Assembly: GCA_964565705.1 (NCBI GenBank)
Contig: CAZMGD010000002.1
Coordinates: 18,608 to 82,607, forward strand
Source of the DNA: CAZMGD01 sp964565705
Lineage (GTDB): Bacteria; Actinomycetota; Acidimicrobiia; Acidimicrobiales; Ilumatobacteraceae
Direction: 5' to 3'
Length of the DNA stretch: 64,000 nucleotides
Position numbers and translations under genes: made by a program. How positions within the stretch are numbered: the first letter of the stretch is position 1; the number at the start of each line of letters is the position of its first letter. Positions 40,912 through 49,328 of this stretch are shown here, one piece after another. The notes beneath the pieces are model-generated. The model was not told where the DNA came from. It searched no databases and worked only from the letters and a program-made list of their open reading frames with translations.

Positions 40912-42171
40912 ATGCCGCAACCGCGCTCGACGCTCGAGCGCACGGTCGCTCACGCGCTCGGGGGTGATCCCGGCGTTGCCGCGACCCGTTGGGCGGCGAG
41001 CGGGGCGTTGGCCCTGACCGGTCCTGCCGACGGCGAGCCCTCGATGGCGCCAGCGCGCCTTGCACTGGTCATGGACGCGACCGCCACGTCGATCGCCGAC
41101 ACCACCGACGGTGCGGTGGTCGTCGACGGTCCCGCCCTGCTCGGCGAGCGGGCTGCGCACACCGGCTGGCAGCGGCAGGGCTCGACGAGTTGCGGTGGCC
41201 AGGCCCGGTTGCTGAGGGCCGGCGACGGGTGGATCGCCGCGTCGTTGGCCCGCGCTGACGATCTCGACGCCGTCGACGCCTGGCTGGAGTCGGCCGTCGG
41301 CCTCGGCGACGACCCGGCGGCGCTCGACTGGGGACCGCTGGCCGCTGCTGTGGCCGGTCGCTCCCGCGCTGATCTCATCGCCCGGGCCCACCTCCTGGGC
41401 CTGCCGGTCGCGTCGGTGGGGGAGGCGCGTCCGCCAGGGGTGGTGGTCCGCGTGGAAGACCGGCATCGGTGGTCGGCGCGGCCGCTCGGTGAGCTGACCG
41501 TCGTGGACCTGTCGTCGCTGTGGGCCGGGCCGCTGTGCGCGAACCTGCTCGGCCTCGCCGGGGCACGGGTCGTCAAGGTCGAGTCGACACGCCGGCCGGA
41601 CGGCGCGCGATTCGGTCCGTCCGGGTTCTTCGACCTCCTCCACGGCGGGCACGAGAGCGTGGCCGTCGATCTGACGAGCGACTCCGGCCGGACGTGGCTG
41701 CGGCGTCTCGTCGGCGCGGCGGACGTCGTGATCGAGGCCAGCAGGCCGAGGGCGCTCGACGCGATGGGCGCCTCGTTCGGCCGGTGCAGAACGGCCGGGT
41801 GGTCCGGTGTGTGGGTCAGGATCACAGCGCACACCGACACCGGACGGGTCGGGTTCGGCGACGACGCAGCCGCGTCCGGGGGGCTCCTCGTCGAGGGCTC
41901 CGACGGGCCGATGTTCTGCGCCGACGCCGTCGCCGATCCGCTGACCGGGGCGACGGCTGCGGCGATCGCCCTGGATGCGGTCCGGGCGGGGCGCGGTGGG
42001 CGGTACTCGCTGGCGCTCGCCCGCACGGCCGCACTGGTCGCCGAGGGGATCGCGCGGCACGCACCGGTCGATGCCCTGAACGTCGAGGTGGCCTCGCCGA
42101 GGTCACGTCTGGTCGTCCAGCCTGCTCGACCGCTCGGTGCCGACACCGACGCCGTGCTCGGGGCGCTGTGA
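40912..42171 (+). CDS. CaiB/BaiF class III CoA-transferase family protein
   Basis: A 419-residue protein. The C-terminal half is clearly family III: LTVVDLSSLWAGPLCANLLGLAGARVVKVES, then FFDLLHGGHESVAVDLTSDSGRTWLRRLVGAADVVIEASRPRAL and GLLVEGSDGPMFCADAVADPLTGATAA. The catalytic Asp expected after the LxxxGGHES region is plausibly in the DLTS segment, but I am not certain. The N-terminal 190 residues are shortened relative to typical members, as if built from one and a half repeats. It is coupled to the amidohydrolase by a GTGA overlap and divergent from the enoyl-CoA hydratase: together a small catabolic unit of unknown substrate. Confidence 0.85.
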   Translation: MPQPRSTLERTVAHALGGDPGVAATRWAASGALALTGPADGEPSMAPARLALVMDATATSIADTTDGAVVVDGPALLGERAAHTGWQRQGSTSCGGQARLLRAGDGWIAASLARADDLDAVDAWLESAVGLGDDPAALDWGPLAAAVAGRSRADLIARAHLLGLPVASVGEARPPGVVVRVEDRHRWSARPLGELTVVDLSSLWAGPLCANLLGLAGARVVKVESTRRPDGARFGPSGFFDLLHGGHESVAVDLTSDSGRTWLRRLVGAADVVIEASRPRALDAMGASFGRCRTAGWSGVWVRITAHTDTGRVGFGDDAAASGGLLVEGSDGPMFCADAVADPLTGATAAAIALDAVRAGRGGRYSLALARTAALVAEGIARHAPVDALNVEVASPRSRLVVQPARPLGADTDAVLGAL

Positions 42172-43574
42172 CGAGCCTCCTCATCCGCGGCGCAGAGGTC
42201 GAGGGTGGCTGCCGCGACGTCACGATCGACGGTGGGGTGATCACTGATGTGTCGCTGGCGGGCCTGGCGCGGCCGGCCGCAGACACCATCGAGATCGACG
42301 CGGGCGGTGGGGCGTTGCTGCCCGGTCTCCACGACCACCACCTGCACCTGTTGGCGATGGCCGCAGCGGACGCCTCGGTCGTCGTCGGGCCACCCCTGGT
42401 CGGCGACGCGGCGGCGATGGCAATGGTGCTCCGTGCCGAGCACGATCGGCTGCCCGACGGGGCCTGGATCCGGGCGGTCGGTTATCACGACTCGGTTGCC
42501 GGACCGATCGACCGATGGTGGATCGACGCGCTCGGGATCCCCCGGCCGATCCGCGTGCAGCACCGGTCCGGAGCGCTCTGGATCTTGAGCTCTGCTGCGC
42601 TGGCCGAGCTGCCCGCCCATGGTGCCCCTTTGGAGCGCGACGTCGGCGGACGGCCGACCGGTCGCCTCTATCGCCACGACGACTGGCTGCGCGGCCTCGT
42701 GCCCCGACAGGCGCTCGACCTCGCCGCCGTCGGTCGCCGGCTGCTCGGCTACGGGATCACGGGTGTCACCGACCTGACCCCGGCGTCCGCGGTCGCCGAC
42801 CTCGACGCCCTGGCCGGCGCGGACCTCGCGGTCCGCGTGACGGTCACGGGTTCATCGGCCCTCCCCGCGACAGCTCGACCGGAGCTGCCGCGAGGTCCGG
42901 TCAAGGTCGTCATCGATGACCACGATCTGCCGCCGCTCGACTGGATCGTCGGGCAGTTCCGGTCCGCACGCCACGTCGGCCGCCCAGTGGCCGTGCATTG
43001 CGTCACCCGCGTCGCGCTCGTGCTCGCCCTCGCCGCCTGGCGTGAGGTCGGCGCCGTCGAAGGCGACCGGATCGAGCACGGCGCCGTCGTCCCGCTGGAG
43101 CTGTTCGGCGAGCTCCGCGACCTGGGTCTGGTCGTCGTCACCCAGCCCAACTTCGTTCACGAGCGTGGCGACGAGTACCTGGCCGACGTCGACGCGGACG
43201 ATCGTCCGCACCTCTGGCGCTGCGGCTCGCTGATCGAAGCCGGCATCGAAGTGGCGTTCGGTAGCGATGCCCCCTACGGTGACCCGGACCCGTGGGCATG
43301 CATCGCGGCTGCTGCCGAGCGACGAACGCGCAGCGGTGCCGTCCTCGGTGCCGCCGAGCGCATTCCGTCGCTGGATGCGCTGTCACTGATGCTCGGCTCA
43401 CCGGTCGCCCCTGCGCGCTCGAGGAGGGTCCGATCCGGAGCGATCGCCGACCTCTGCCTGCTCGATCGACCGCTCACCGATCAGCTCGCGGCACCGACGG
43501 CGTCGGCGGTGCGGACCACCATCGTCGGCGGCCGCGTGCACGATGCGGTGGCGCTGCGGCGAGCACTCAGCTGA
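42168..43574 (+). CDS. amidohydrolase family protein (YtcJ-like)
   Basis: A 468-residue metal-dependent hydrolase. The N-terminal strand LLIRGAEVEGGCRDVTIDGG and LLPGLHDHHLHLLAMAA (metal-binding HxH) are followed by VAVHCVTRVALVLAL, DRIEHGAVVP and AFGSDAPYGDPDPW with the final metal Asp, matching Amidohydro_3/YtcJ-like exoenzymes. It starts at GTG within the CoA-transferase stop. Substrate unknown; it could release the acid that the neighbouring CoA enzymes activate. The 3' end overlaps the convergent gene by eight bases. Confidence 0.88.
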   Translation: MTSLLIRGAEVEGGCRDVTIDGGVITDVSLAGLARPAADTIEIDAGGGALLPGLHDHHLHLLAMAAADASVVVGPPLVGDAAAMAMVLRAEHDRLPDGAWIRAVGYHDSVAGPIDRWWIDALGIPRPIRVQHRSGALWILSSAALAELPAHGAPLERDVGGRPTGRLYRHDDWLRGLVPRQALDLAAVGRRLLGYGITGVTDLTPASAVADLDALAGADLAVRVTVTGSSALPATARPELPRGPVKVVIDDHDLPPLDWIVGQFRSARHVGRPVAVHCVTRVALVLALAAWREVGAVEGDRIEHGAVVPLELFGELRDLGLVVVTQPNFVHERGDEYLADVDADDRPHLWRCGSLIEAGIEVAFGSDAPYGDPDPWACIAAAAERRTRSGAVLGAAERIPSLDALSLMLGSPVAPARSRRVRSGAIADLCLLDRPLTDQLAAPTASAVRTTIVGGRVHDAVALRRALS

Positions 43575-44808
43575 CGAGCGCGTCGAGCACGCCGCCGGTC
43601 AACTCGGCCACCCCGTACGACGTGCCGTCCGGGCGGTCACCGAGTCGCACGGCGACGATGTCCTGGTCGGGGATCACGGCGAGCAACTGGCTGAACAGCC
43701 CGATCGCCCAGAGGATGCTCTCCGGCCGGCCGGGGACCATCTGGCCATCGGCGATGCTGCCGTCGCCGGGACCAGACGTGGCGACGTCCGCCGATCCGAT
43801 GGGACCCTGATGGTTGAGCCACCACAGCCAGCCGTACGCCGCGTTGAGCTCGGTCGACGGCGCCGCGGTCGCATCGATGACGTACTGCGCCGAGACGATC
43901 TGTGTGCCGTTCCAGAGACCGTGTTGCTCGATCAGCCACCCGAAGCGGGCGATGTCCGAGCAGGTGGTTTGCAGGCCGGCCCAGGTCATCGCATTGCCAG
44001 CATCGTCGGTGGTCATCTGCGAGCGCGTCATGCCGATCGGTTGGAAGAGCACCCGGTCGGCGAACGTCACCGGCGACTCGCCCGTCGCCACTTCGAGGAC
44101 CCGGGACAGCACCTGGATCGCCGAGTTGTTGTACGCCCACACCGTGCCCGGTGGAGCGTCCTGTCCCAGGGCGACGGCAAACGCCGTCTTGTCCTCGGCG
44201 CTCGCGGCCATCTGCACGTAGTCCGTGTTCGAGTCCCAGTGGCGACCGGAGTCGTTGCTCAGCAGGTTGCGAACCGTGACCGCCTCGCTCGGCGTGCCGA
44301 TCCACTCGGGCACGTACTTCGACACGCGATCGTCGACGGACAGCAGGCCCTGATCGGCGGCGATGCCGACCAGCACGCTCGTCACCGACTTGGTGATCGA
44401 CCACACGTGACGGGGTTCATCGACCGGCACCGCGCCGTAGGTGCGCTCGTCGACCAGCCGACCGTCGCGCACGATCGCGGTGCACGTCGCTCCCGCCCGT
44501 TCGGCGTCGACCGCGAACCGTTCGAGCGCCGCCGGATCGAACCCGGCTGCAGCGGCATCGACCGTCCCCCACGATGCGCTCGGCGCGTTGAGGACCACCT
44601 TCGTCGCCGGTGTCGTCGGTGCCACGGTGGAGGGGGCGCTCGCGGCAGTCTCCGTCCGCGGTGCCGTGCCGGGCGCCGTCGTGGCGGGGATCCGCGTGCT
44701 GGGGGCCGGCGTGGTGGCCGCCGGCCTCATCGCAGTCTCGGATCCGTGGCTGCAAGCCGTCGCCAGCAACAGGCCAGCCATCACCATGCCCCCGAGCCGT
44801 CTCCGCAC
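43567..44808 (-). CDS. secreted serine hydrolase lipoprotein (beta-lactamase-related)
   Basis: About 413 residues. The lipoprotein signal VRRRLGGMVMAGLLLATAC leads into a Thr/Pro/Ala-rich linker of about 60 residues, then the catalytic domain with the S-x-x-K motif in HVWSITKSVTSVLVGIAADQG, a YNNSAIQVLSRVL Tyr motif and a C-terminal GWLWWLNH segment. Extracellular class C-like hydrolases of this type are esterases or D-aminopeptidases. I placed the start at GTG 44808; GTG 44826 and ATG 44787 also fit a lipoprotein signal, while longer versions do not. Divergent from the nitroreductase by about 60 bp. Confidence 0.83.
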   Translation of the reverse strand: MRRRLGGMVMAGLLLATACSHGSETAMRPAATTPAPSTRIPATTAPGTAPRTETAASAPSTVAPTTPATKVVLNAPSASWGTVDAAAAGFDPAALERFAVDAERAGATCTAIVRDGRLVDERTYGAVPVDEPRHVWSITKSVTSVLVGIAADQGLLSVDDRVSKYVPEWIGTPSEAVTVRNLLSNDSGRHWDSNTDYVQMAASAEDKTAFAVALGQDAPPGTVWAYNNSAIQVLSRVLEVATGESPVTFADRVLFQPIGMTRSQMTTDDAGNAMTWAGLQTTCSDIARFGWLIEQHGLWNGTQIVSAQYVIDATAAPSTELNAAYGWLWWLNHQGPIGSADVATSGPGDGSIADGQMVPGRPESILWAIGLFSQLLAVIPDQDIVAVRLGDRPDGTSYGVAELTGGVLDALVS

Positions 44809-44869
44809 CTGGACAGCCTGGCGCACCCGGACTCCGGATCGTGGCGACCGATGGGGGAGACTCGCCGGC

Positions 44870-45523
44870 ATGGACCTTCGCGAAGCGCTGTACACGACCC
44901 GGGCGATGCGCCGGGTGGAGGATCGTCCCATCCCGCAGGAGGTGCAGGCCCGCATCCTCGACGCTGCGATCCGGGCGCCGAGCGGCGGGAACAACCAGAA
45001 CTGGCGCTTCCTCCTGATCGACGATCAGCGCGTGATGGCTCAGATCGCCCCGATCTATCGCGAGTGCATGGACTTCCTCTGGAGCAACTACTACCGGCCC
45101 CGGGTCGAGGCGGCTGCGGCCGCACCCGAGGCAGAGGAGAGCAAGCAGTTTGTGCGGATGCAACGATCCGCGCAGTATCTCGCCGACCACTTCGAGACCT
45201 ATCCGCTGCTGCTGTTCGGCTTCGCTCAGCACGATCCGAGCGGCGGCTCGATCTACCCGTCGATCTGGAACGCGATGCTCGCCGCTCGGGGCGAAGGCGT
45301 CGGCAGCGCGCTGACGTCCGCGCTCGTGTTCCGCAAGGACGACGTGCTGCCGATCCTCGGCGTGCCGGAGGACGAGGGATGGCACATGGCGTGCTGCATC
45401 ACGTTCGGCTACCCGACCGGGAGGTGGGGCGTCGCCGAGCGCAATCCGGTGGAGGAGGTCGCCTTCCGCAATCGCTGGGGCGAGCCGCTCGGCTTCGACG
45501 TGAACGGCCCCCTCTGGCCGTGA
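44870..45523 (+). CDS. nitroreductase family protein
   Basis: A 217-residue flavoenzyme. MDLREALYTTRAMRRVEDRPIP and AAIRAPSGGNNQNWRFLLID give the FMN-binding Arg and the PSxxNxQ loop; IWNAMLAARGEGVGSAL and FGYPTGRWGVAERNPVEEV complete the family. It should reduce nitro, quinone or flavin substrates with NAD(P)H. The ATG at 44870 is the usual N terminus. The gap of 185 bp to the next gene shows an AT-richer stretch (45,610-45,660) but nothing I can name. Confidence 0.9.
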   Translation: MDLREALYTTRAMRRVEDRPIPQEVQARILDAAIRAPSGGNNQNWRFLLIDDQRVMAQIAPIYRECMDFLWSNYYRPRVEAAAAAPEAEESKQFVRMQRSAQYLADHFETYPLLLFGFAQHDPSGGSIYPSIWNAMLAARGEGVGSALTSALVFRKDDVLPILGVPEDEGWHMACCITFGYPTGRWGVAERNPVEEVAFRNRWGEPLGFDVNGPLWP

Positions 45524-45708
45524 TGCTGGCTGACGCGTTGTTGGCTCGCTGCGCTCGCGTCTGCGTCTGAGCGCGCCGCCGCGGCGCGTCGCACCCTGGG
45601 TGGCTTCCCGATCCGATCTTTCGGAGCGGCGATTTCTTTCGGTCCAGGACAAATCTGTGTTGCGGGCCAGCGAGCGCGACGAGTCGACGTGGTGTCAGAC
45701 TCGGCGTC

Positions 45709-46752
45709 ATGCGCGCTCTCCAACTGATCGGGCCCGGCAAGATCGAGGTCCGAGAGGTCGGCGTGCCCTCGATCGATCCCGACGAGGTGCTGGTCCGGGT
45801 CGCCGGCGCCGGCCTGTGCCACTCCGACCTCCACATGCTGCACGCGCCGATCGACCGCCCACCGTTCACGCTCGGTCACGAGACGTCCGGGTACGTGGAA
45901 TCCGTGGGTGCCGACGTCGAAGGGTTCGCCCACGGCGACCCCGTGCTCGTCTACCTCGTGTGGGCGTGCGGCGAGTGCCGCGCCTGCGTGGAGGGCCGCG
46001 ACAACTCGTGCGAGCGGGCGGGCGGACGGCTCGGGATGGCCCCGTGTCCCGGGCTCGGGCCCGACGGTGGCATGGCCGAGTACATCGTGTCCAAGGCTCG
46101 CTACCTCGAGCCGCTCGGCGCGCTCGACCCGGTGACCGCCGGACCGCTGGCCGACGCAGGGCTCACGTCGCATCACGCGATCGAGGGTGCTCGCTACCGC
46201 ATCGGGGCCGGCACGACGTCGGTGGTGATCGGCCTCGGCGGGCTCGGGCACGTCGGCCTCCAGATCCTCGAGGCCACGTCGCAGACGCGGGTGATCGCGG
46301 TCGACGTGCAGCAGACCAAGCTCGACCTCGCTGCGTCGCACGGCGCCGACCACACGCTGCTGGCCAACGACGCCACCGTCGCCGCGATCCTCGAACTGAC
46401 CGACGGCTACGGCGCCGACGCCGTGTTCGACTTCGTCGGCATCCAGTCCTCGGTGGACCTCGGCCTTGGCGTGATCGCTCCCGACGGAGCGATGCGTTAC
46501 GTGGGGCTCGGTGGCGGTTCGTTCACCTATGGCGCGCTGCCGTGGTCGGATCCGCCGATCCCATGGGGTGTCGACTTCCGCAAGTCCTATGCGGGCAACC
46601 GCGCCGACCAGCGGGCGGTGATCGAGCTGGCCGCCGCCGGCAAGCTCACGCTGGAGACGAAGCTCTACGACCTGGAGGACGGCCCGTCGGCGTTCGACGA
46701 CCTGGAGCACGGCCGTCTCCTCGGCCGCGCGGTGCTGGTGCCCAACCTCTGA
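45709..46752 (+). CDS. zinc-dependent alcohol dehydrogenase
   Basis: A 347-residue medium-chain dehydrogenase. Catalytic zinc ligands are Cys37 (GAGLCHSD), His57-Glu58 (LGHETSG) and the later Asp/Cys region; the structural zinc site is complete with Cys87, Cys90, Cys93 and Cys101 in WACGECRACVEGRDNSC. The Rossmann loop GLGGLGHVGLQIL is followed by an acidic residue in VDVQQTK, suggesting NAD. Similar to Rhodococcus-type broad ADHs. A 44-bp palindrome follows the stop at 46763. Confidence 0.93.
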   Translation: MRALQLIGPGKIEVREVGVPSIDPDEVLVRVAGAGLCHSDLHMLHAPIDRPPFTLGHETSGYVESVGADVEGFAHGDPVLVYLVWACGECRACVEGRDNSCERAGGRLGMAPCPGLGPDGGMAEYIVSKARYLEPLGALDPVTAGPLADAGLTSHHAIEGARYRIGAGTTSVVIGLGGLGHVGLQILEATSQTRVIAVDVQQTKLDLAASHGADHTLLANDATVAAILELTDGYGADAVFDFVGIQSSVDLGLGVIAPDGAMRYVGLGGGSFTYGALPWSDPPIPWGVDFRKSYAGNRADQRAVIELAAAGKLTLETKLYDLEDGPSAFDDLEHGRLLGRAVLVPNL

Positions 46753-46762
46753 CCCCTCGAAC

Positions 46763-46806
46763 CTCGGGAGCGTTTGGGGTGCTATAGCCCCCGATTTGCT
46801 CCCGAG
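46763..46806. repeat. 44-bp palindrome, GAGCG-stem type (copy A3)
   Basis: Outer arms CTCGGGAGC and GCTCCCGAG pair perfectly; the inner GGGG/CCCC also pairs but two positions near the TTT/GAT step mismatch. Between convergent genes. Same length and framework as copies at 23467 and 36954. Confidence 0.8.
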
Positions 46807-46818
46807 AATGCAGTGGGG

Positions 46819-48156
46819 TCAGCCGCAGATCTGCCGGGCGATGTGGATCCAGAAGTCGGTGGAGAGGCCGAGTGACTCGACGTCGATGCGCTCGTCGTTG
46901 CCGTGGAAGCGGGTGCCGAACTTCTCCAGCGTGATGTCGGGCGAGTACAGCCCGGTTCCGTAGGCCACCGCGCCCTTCATCCGGAAGAATCGGGCGTCGG
47001 TGCCGCCGACGATCAGGCCGGGCATCAGCTCCGCTCCGGGGTAGGCCACCTGCGTCGCCGACGAGAGCGCGTCCCACAACGTGTTGCCGATCGGTGAGTC
47101 CGACGGGTCGAACTGCTGGATCGGGCTGACCTCCACCTCGTGGGCCAGCTCACCGAGGGCCTCGTGGAGGTGGGCGTCGACGTCGGCGGCCGTGGTGCCC
47201 GGCACCGTGCGGATGTCGACCTCGATGTCGATGCGATCCGGGATGATGTTCGTCTTCTGGCCGCCGTGGGCGACGTTCGGTGAGAACGTGGTGTGCGTGC
47301 AGGCATGCGTCGTGCGGGCGAGCGCCGGCGGCAGTTGCTCGATCGTCGCCCAGATGCGGGCAGGATCGAGCAGGCCGGCCTTCACCTCGTCGGGCAGTTG
47401 CATGTGCTGCACCTGCGCCTTCCATGCGTCGCTGATCCGTGCCGCGGGACGGTACTCGGCGAGCCGGCGCACGATCTCCGCAGCCTTGACGAGCGCGTTG
47501 TCGGCACCGAAGGGCATCGATCCGTGGGCCGGCGTGCCGCGCACGGTGAGCCGGCGCCACGCGATCCCCTTCTCGCCGCTGTTGACCACGACGCGCCGCA
47601 CCCCGTCGGCACCGACCGATCCCCACCCGCCGATCTCGGTCAGCACGTAGTCGCTGCGGATCGCGTCCCAGTGGTGGTCGCACATCCACTCGGCGCCCCA
47701 GAGCCCACCCGCCTCTTCGTCGGCGACGCCGAAGTAGATCAGCGTGCCCTTCGGTCGCCAGCCGGTCGTCGCCAGGTGACGGAACGCGACGGCCATCGAC
47801 GCCGTGATGTTCAGCATGTCGATCGCTCCGCGACCCCACACCTCACCGTCGACGACCTCACCGCCGAACGGATCGCGCGACCACCCGGCCGGGTTGACCG
47901 GTACCACGTCGGTGTGGCCCATGAGGCACAGCGCCGGCGCCGACGGGTCGCTGCCCTCGATCCGGGCGACGATCGACCCGCGACCGGGATGCGACTCGAA
48001 GTGCTCCAGCGCGATGCCGGACCCCTCGAAGTAGTCGTCGAGCAGGCGGGCGTTGCGCTGCTCCTGCCCGGAGTCGGGCGTGCCGTCGTTGACGCACTCG
48101 TTGCGGATCAGCGACTGAAGCAGCTCGGTGGTGGCACCCGTGAGTTCGCTTCCCAT
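46819..48156 (-). CDS. M20/M25/M40 family metallopeptidase
   Basis: A 445-residue di-zinc hydrolase: LMGHTDVVPVNPAGW (His81, Asp83), VWGRGAIDMLN (bridging Asp113), FGVADEEAGG (general base Glu147 and ligand Glu148), VVNSGEKGIAWRRLTVRGTPAHGSMP (dimerisation domain), and a final metal His in TRFHGNDERI. Members cleave N-acyl amino acids or dipeptides. ATG at 48154-48156; a weak -10-like TAGGCC stands six bases ahead on the minus strand. Confidence 0.92.
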   Translation of the reverse strand: MGSELTGATTELLQSLIRNECVNDGTPDSGQEQRNARLLDDYFEGSGIALEHFESHPGRGSIVARIEGSDPSAPALCLMGHTDVVPVNPAGWSRDPFGGEVVDGEVWGRGAIDMLNITASMAVAFRHLATTGWRPKGTLIYFGVADEEAGGLWGAEWMCDHHWDAIRSDYVLTEIGGWGSVGADGVRRVVVNSGEKGIAWRRLTVRGTPAHGSMPFGADNALVKAAEIVRRLAEYRPAARISDAWKAQVQHMQLPDEVKAGLLDPARIWATIEQLPPALARTTHACTHTTFSPNVAHGGQKTNIIPDRIDIEVDIRTVPGTTAADVDAHLHEALGELAHEVEVSPIQQFDPSDSPIGNTLWDALSSATQVAYPGAELMPGLIVGGTDARFFRMKGAVAYGTGLYSPDITLEKFGTRFHGNDERIDVESLGLSTDFWIHIARQICG

Positions 48157-48191
48157 CGTTCCGGCCTACCACACCGTGGCAACGTGGTTGG

Positions 48192-48602
48192 ATGGCCGAT
48201 GACCTCGAGGAGATCCGCCAGCTGAAGGCTCGGTACTTCCGGTGCATGGACACCAAGGACTGGGACGGGCTGGCCGCCGTGTTCACCGACGACGTGGAGA
48301 TCGACATGACCGGCGAGGGTGCAGGCGTGACGCACAGCGTCGCCGAGTACATGCCGTTCCTGCGTGACGCGATCGAGGAGGTCACGACGGTGCACCACGG
48401 TCACATGCCCGAGATCACGTTCACGTCGCCCGACACGGCGACGGGCATCTGGTCGATGGAGGATCAGCTGTGGTGGCCGCCGGGCAGCCCGATCGCGCAC
48501 CTCCACGGCTTCGGCCACTACCACGAGACCTACGAGCGCACCGCCGGCGGGTGGCGGATCAAGACGATGCGCCTCTCACGCCTGCACCGCGTCTTCACCT
48601 GA
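48192..48602 (+). CDS. SnoaL-like nuclear transport factor 2 family protein
   Basis: A 136-residue cone-fold protein: EIRQLKARYFRCMDTKDWDGLAAVFTDDVEIDMTGEG is the standard start, VTTVHHGHMPEITFTSPDTATGIW the central sheet with the His dyad, and GGWRIKTMRLSRLHRVF the end. These small proteins are isomerases, hydrolases or dehydratases acting on small hydrophobic molecules; the substrate is unknown. It overlaps the convergent gene by eight bases. Confidence 0.87.
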   Translation: MADDLEEIRQLKARYFRCMDTKDWDGLAAVFTDDVEIDMTGEGAGVTHSVAEYMPFLRDAIEEVTTVHHGHMPEITFTSPDTATGIWSMEDQLWWPPGSPIAHLHGFGHYHETYERTAGGWRIKTMRLSRLHRVFT

Positions 48603-49167
48603 GGTCGACCCGCCATGACGGGTCGCGGCCGGCGAGACCGACCACCCGGTGCAGCAGCGGTGCGTCGGCGCTGACCGGGACCGCCGGCCCGAACATCCCA
48701 CCGTCGGCGGACTGCTGCACGAAGCCGTGCACCGCCTCCAACGAGATCTGGTCGCAGTTGTAGGGACGGCCGAGCGTCTGGGCGATGTCCCACCCGTGGA
48801 TCACGAGCTCGTCGAGGGCGACGAGCCCGCACACCTCGCCGGGCAGGTCGACGCCGCCGGCCCGGGTCATGCCTGTCCAGGCGTCGGGGTCGCGCCACGA
48901 CTCGGCGAGCAGGTTCACCGCCCGGGGGATTCCGGTGCGCCAGTCGAGCGGCAGCCGAGACGCGTCGCCGGACGGGCCCTGGCTCCCGGCGCCGTCCAGG
49001 TCCTCCTTCGTCGCCGCGATGCGGAACGCCAGCGCGAGCCCGCCGACGTGGTCGATCAGGTCGCCGAGCGTGTAGTCGGGGCACGGCGTCGGCGCGGTCA
49101 GCATCGCGTCCGGGGTGCTGCCGATCAGGGCGGCCATCTGCCAGGCCGCCGGGCCCAGATCCAGCAT
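48595..49167 (-). CDS. TIGR03086-like DinB/maleylpyruvate isomerase-fold protein
   Basis: A 190-residue four-helix protein: TPCPDYTLGDLIDHVGGLALAF with the His that begins the metal site, EVCGLVALDELVIHGWDIAQTLGRPYN with the other two His region, and LLHRVVGLAGRDPSW at the end. This is the TIGR03086 pattern of actinobacterial metal-binding proteins, possibly mycothiol-dependent S-transferases; mshA in this window fits that idea. Start ATG at 49165-49167 with a GGAGGAA site. Confidence 0.87.
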   Translation of the reverse strand: MLDLGPAAWQMAALIGSTPDAMLTAPTPCPDYTLGDLIDHVGGLALAFRIAATKEDLDGAGSQGPSGDASRLPLDWRTGIPRAVNLLAESWRDPDAWTGMTRAGGVDLPGEVCGLVALDELVIHGWDIAQTLGRPYNCDQISLEAVHGFVQQSADGGMFGPAVPVSADAPLLHRVVGLAGRDPSWRVDLR

Positions 49168-49328
49168 CGTGCTCGTTCCTCCCCGATGTGTCCATGCGAG
49201 TCAGACGCCGGTCCCGGCGCCGACTCATCGCTCCCCAGGTTGCCAACTGCCTGCCCGGAGGTCGACATCGACTTGGAGCCGAGCGGTCGGCCTGGCTCGA
49301 TCGTCGACCGCCGTGGTAGCCAGGCGGC

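Noticed and set aside
45524..45708. Possible small RNA or regulator in the AT-richer gap before the alcohol dehydrogenase
   Set aside because: No promoter-terminator pair, no convincing stem and no coding frame could be supported.
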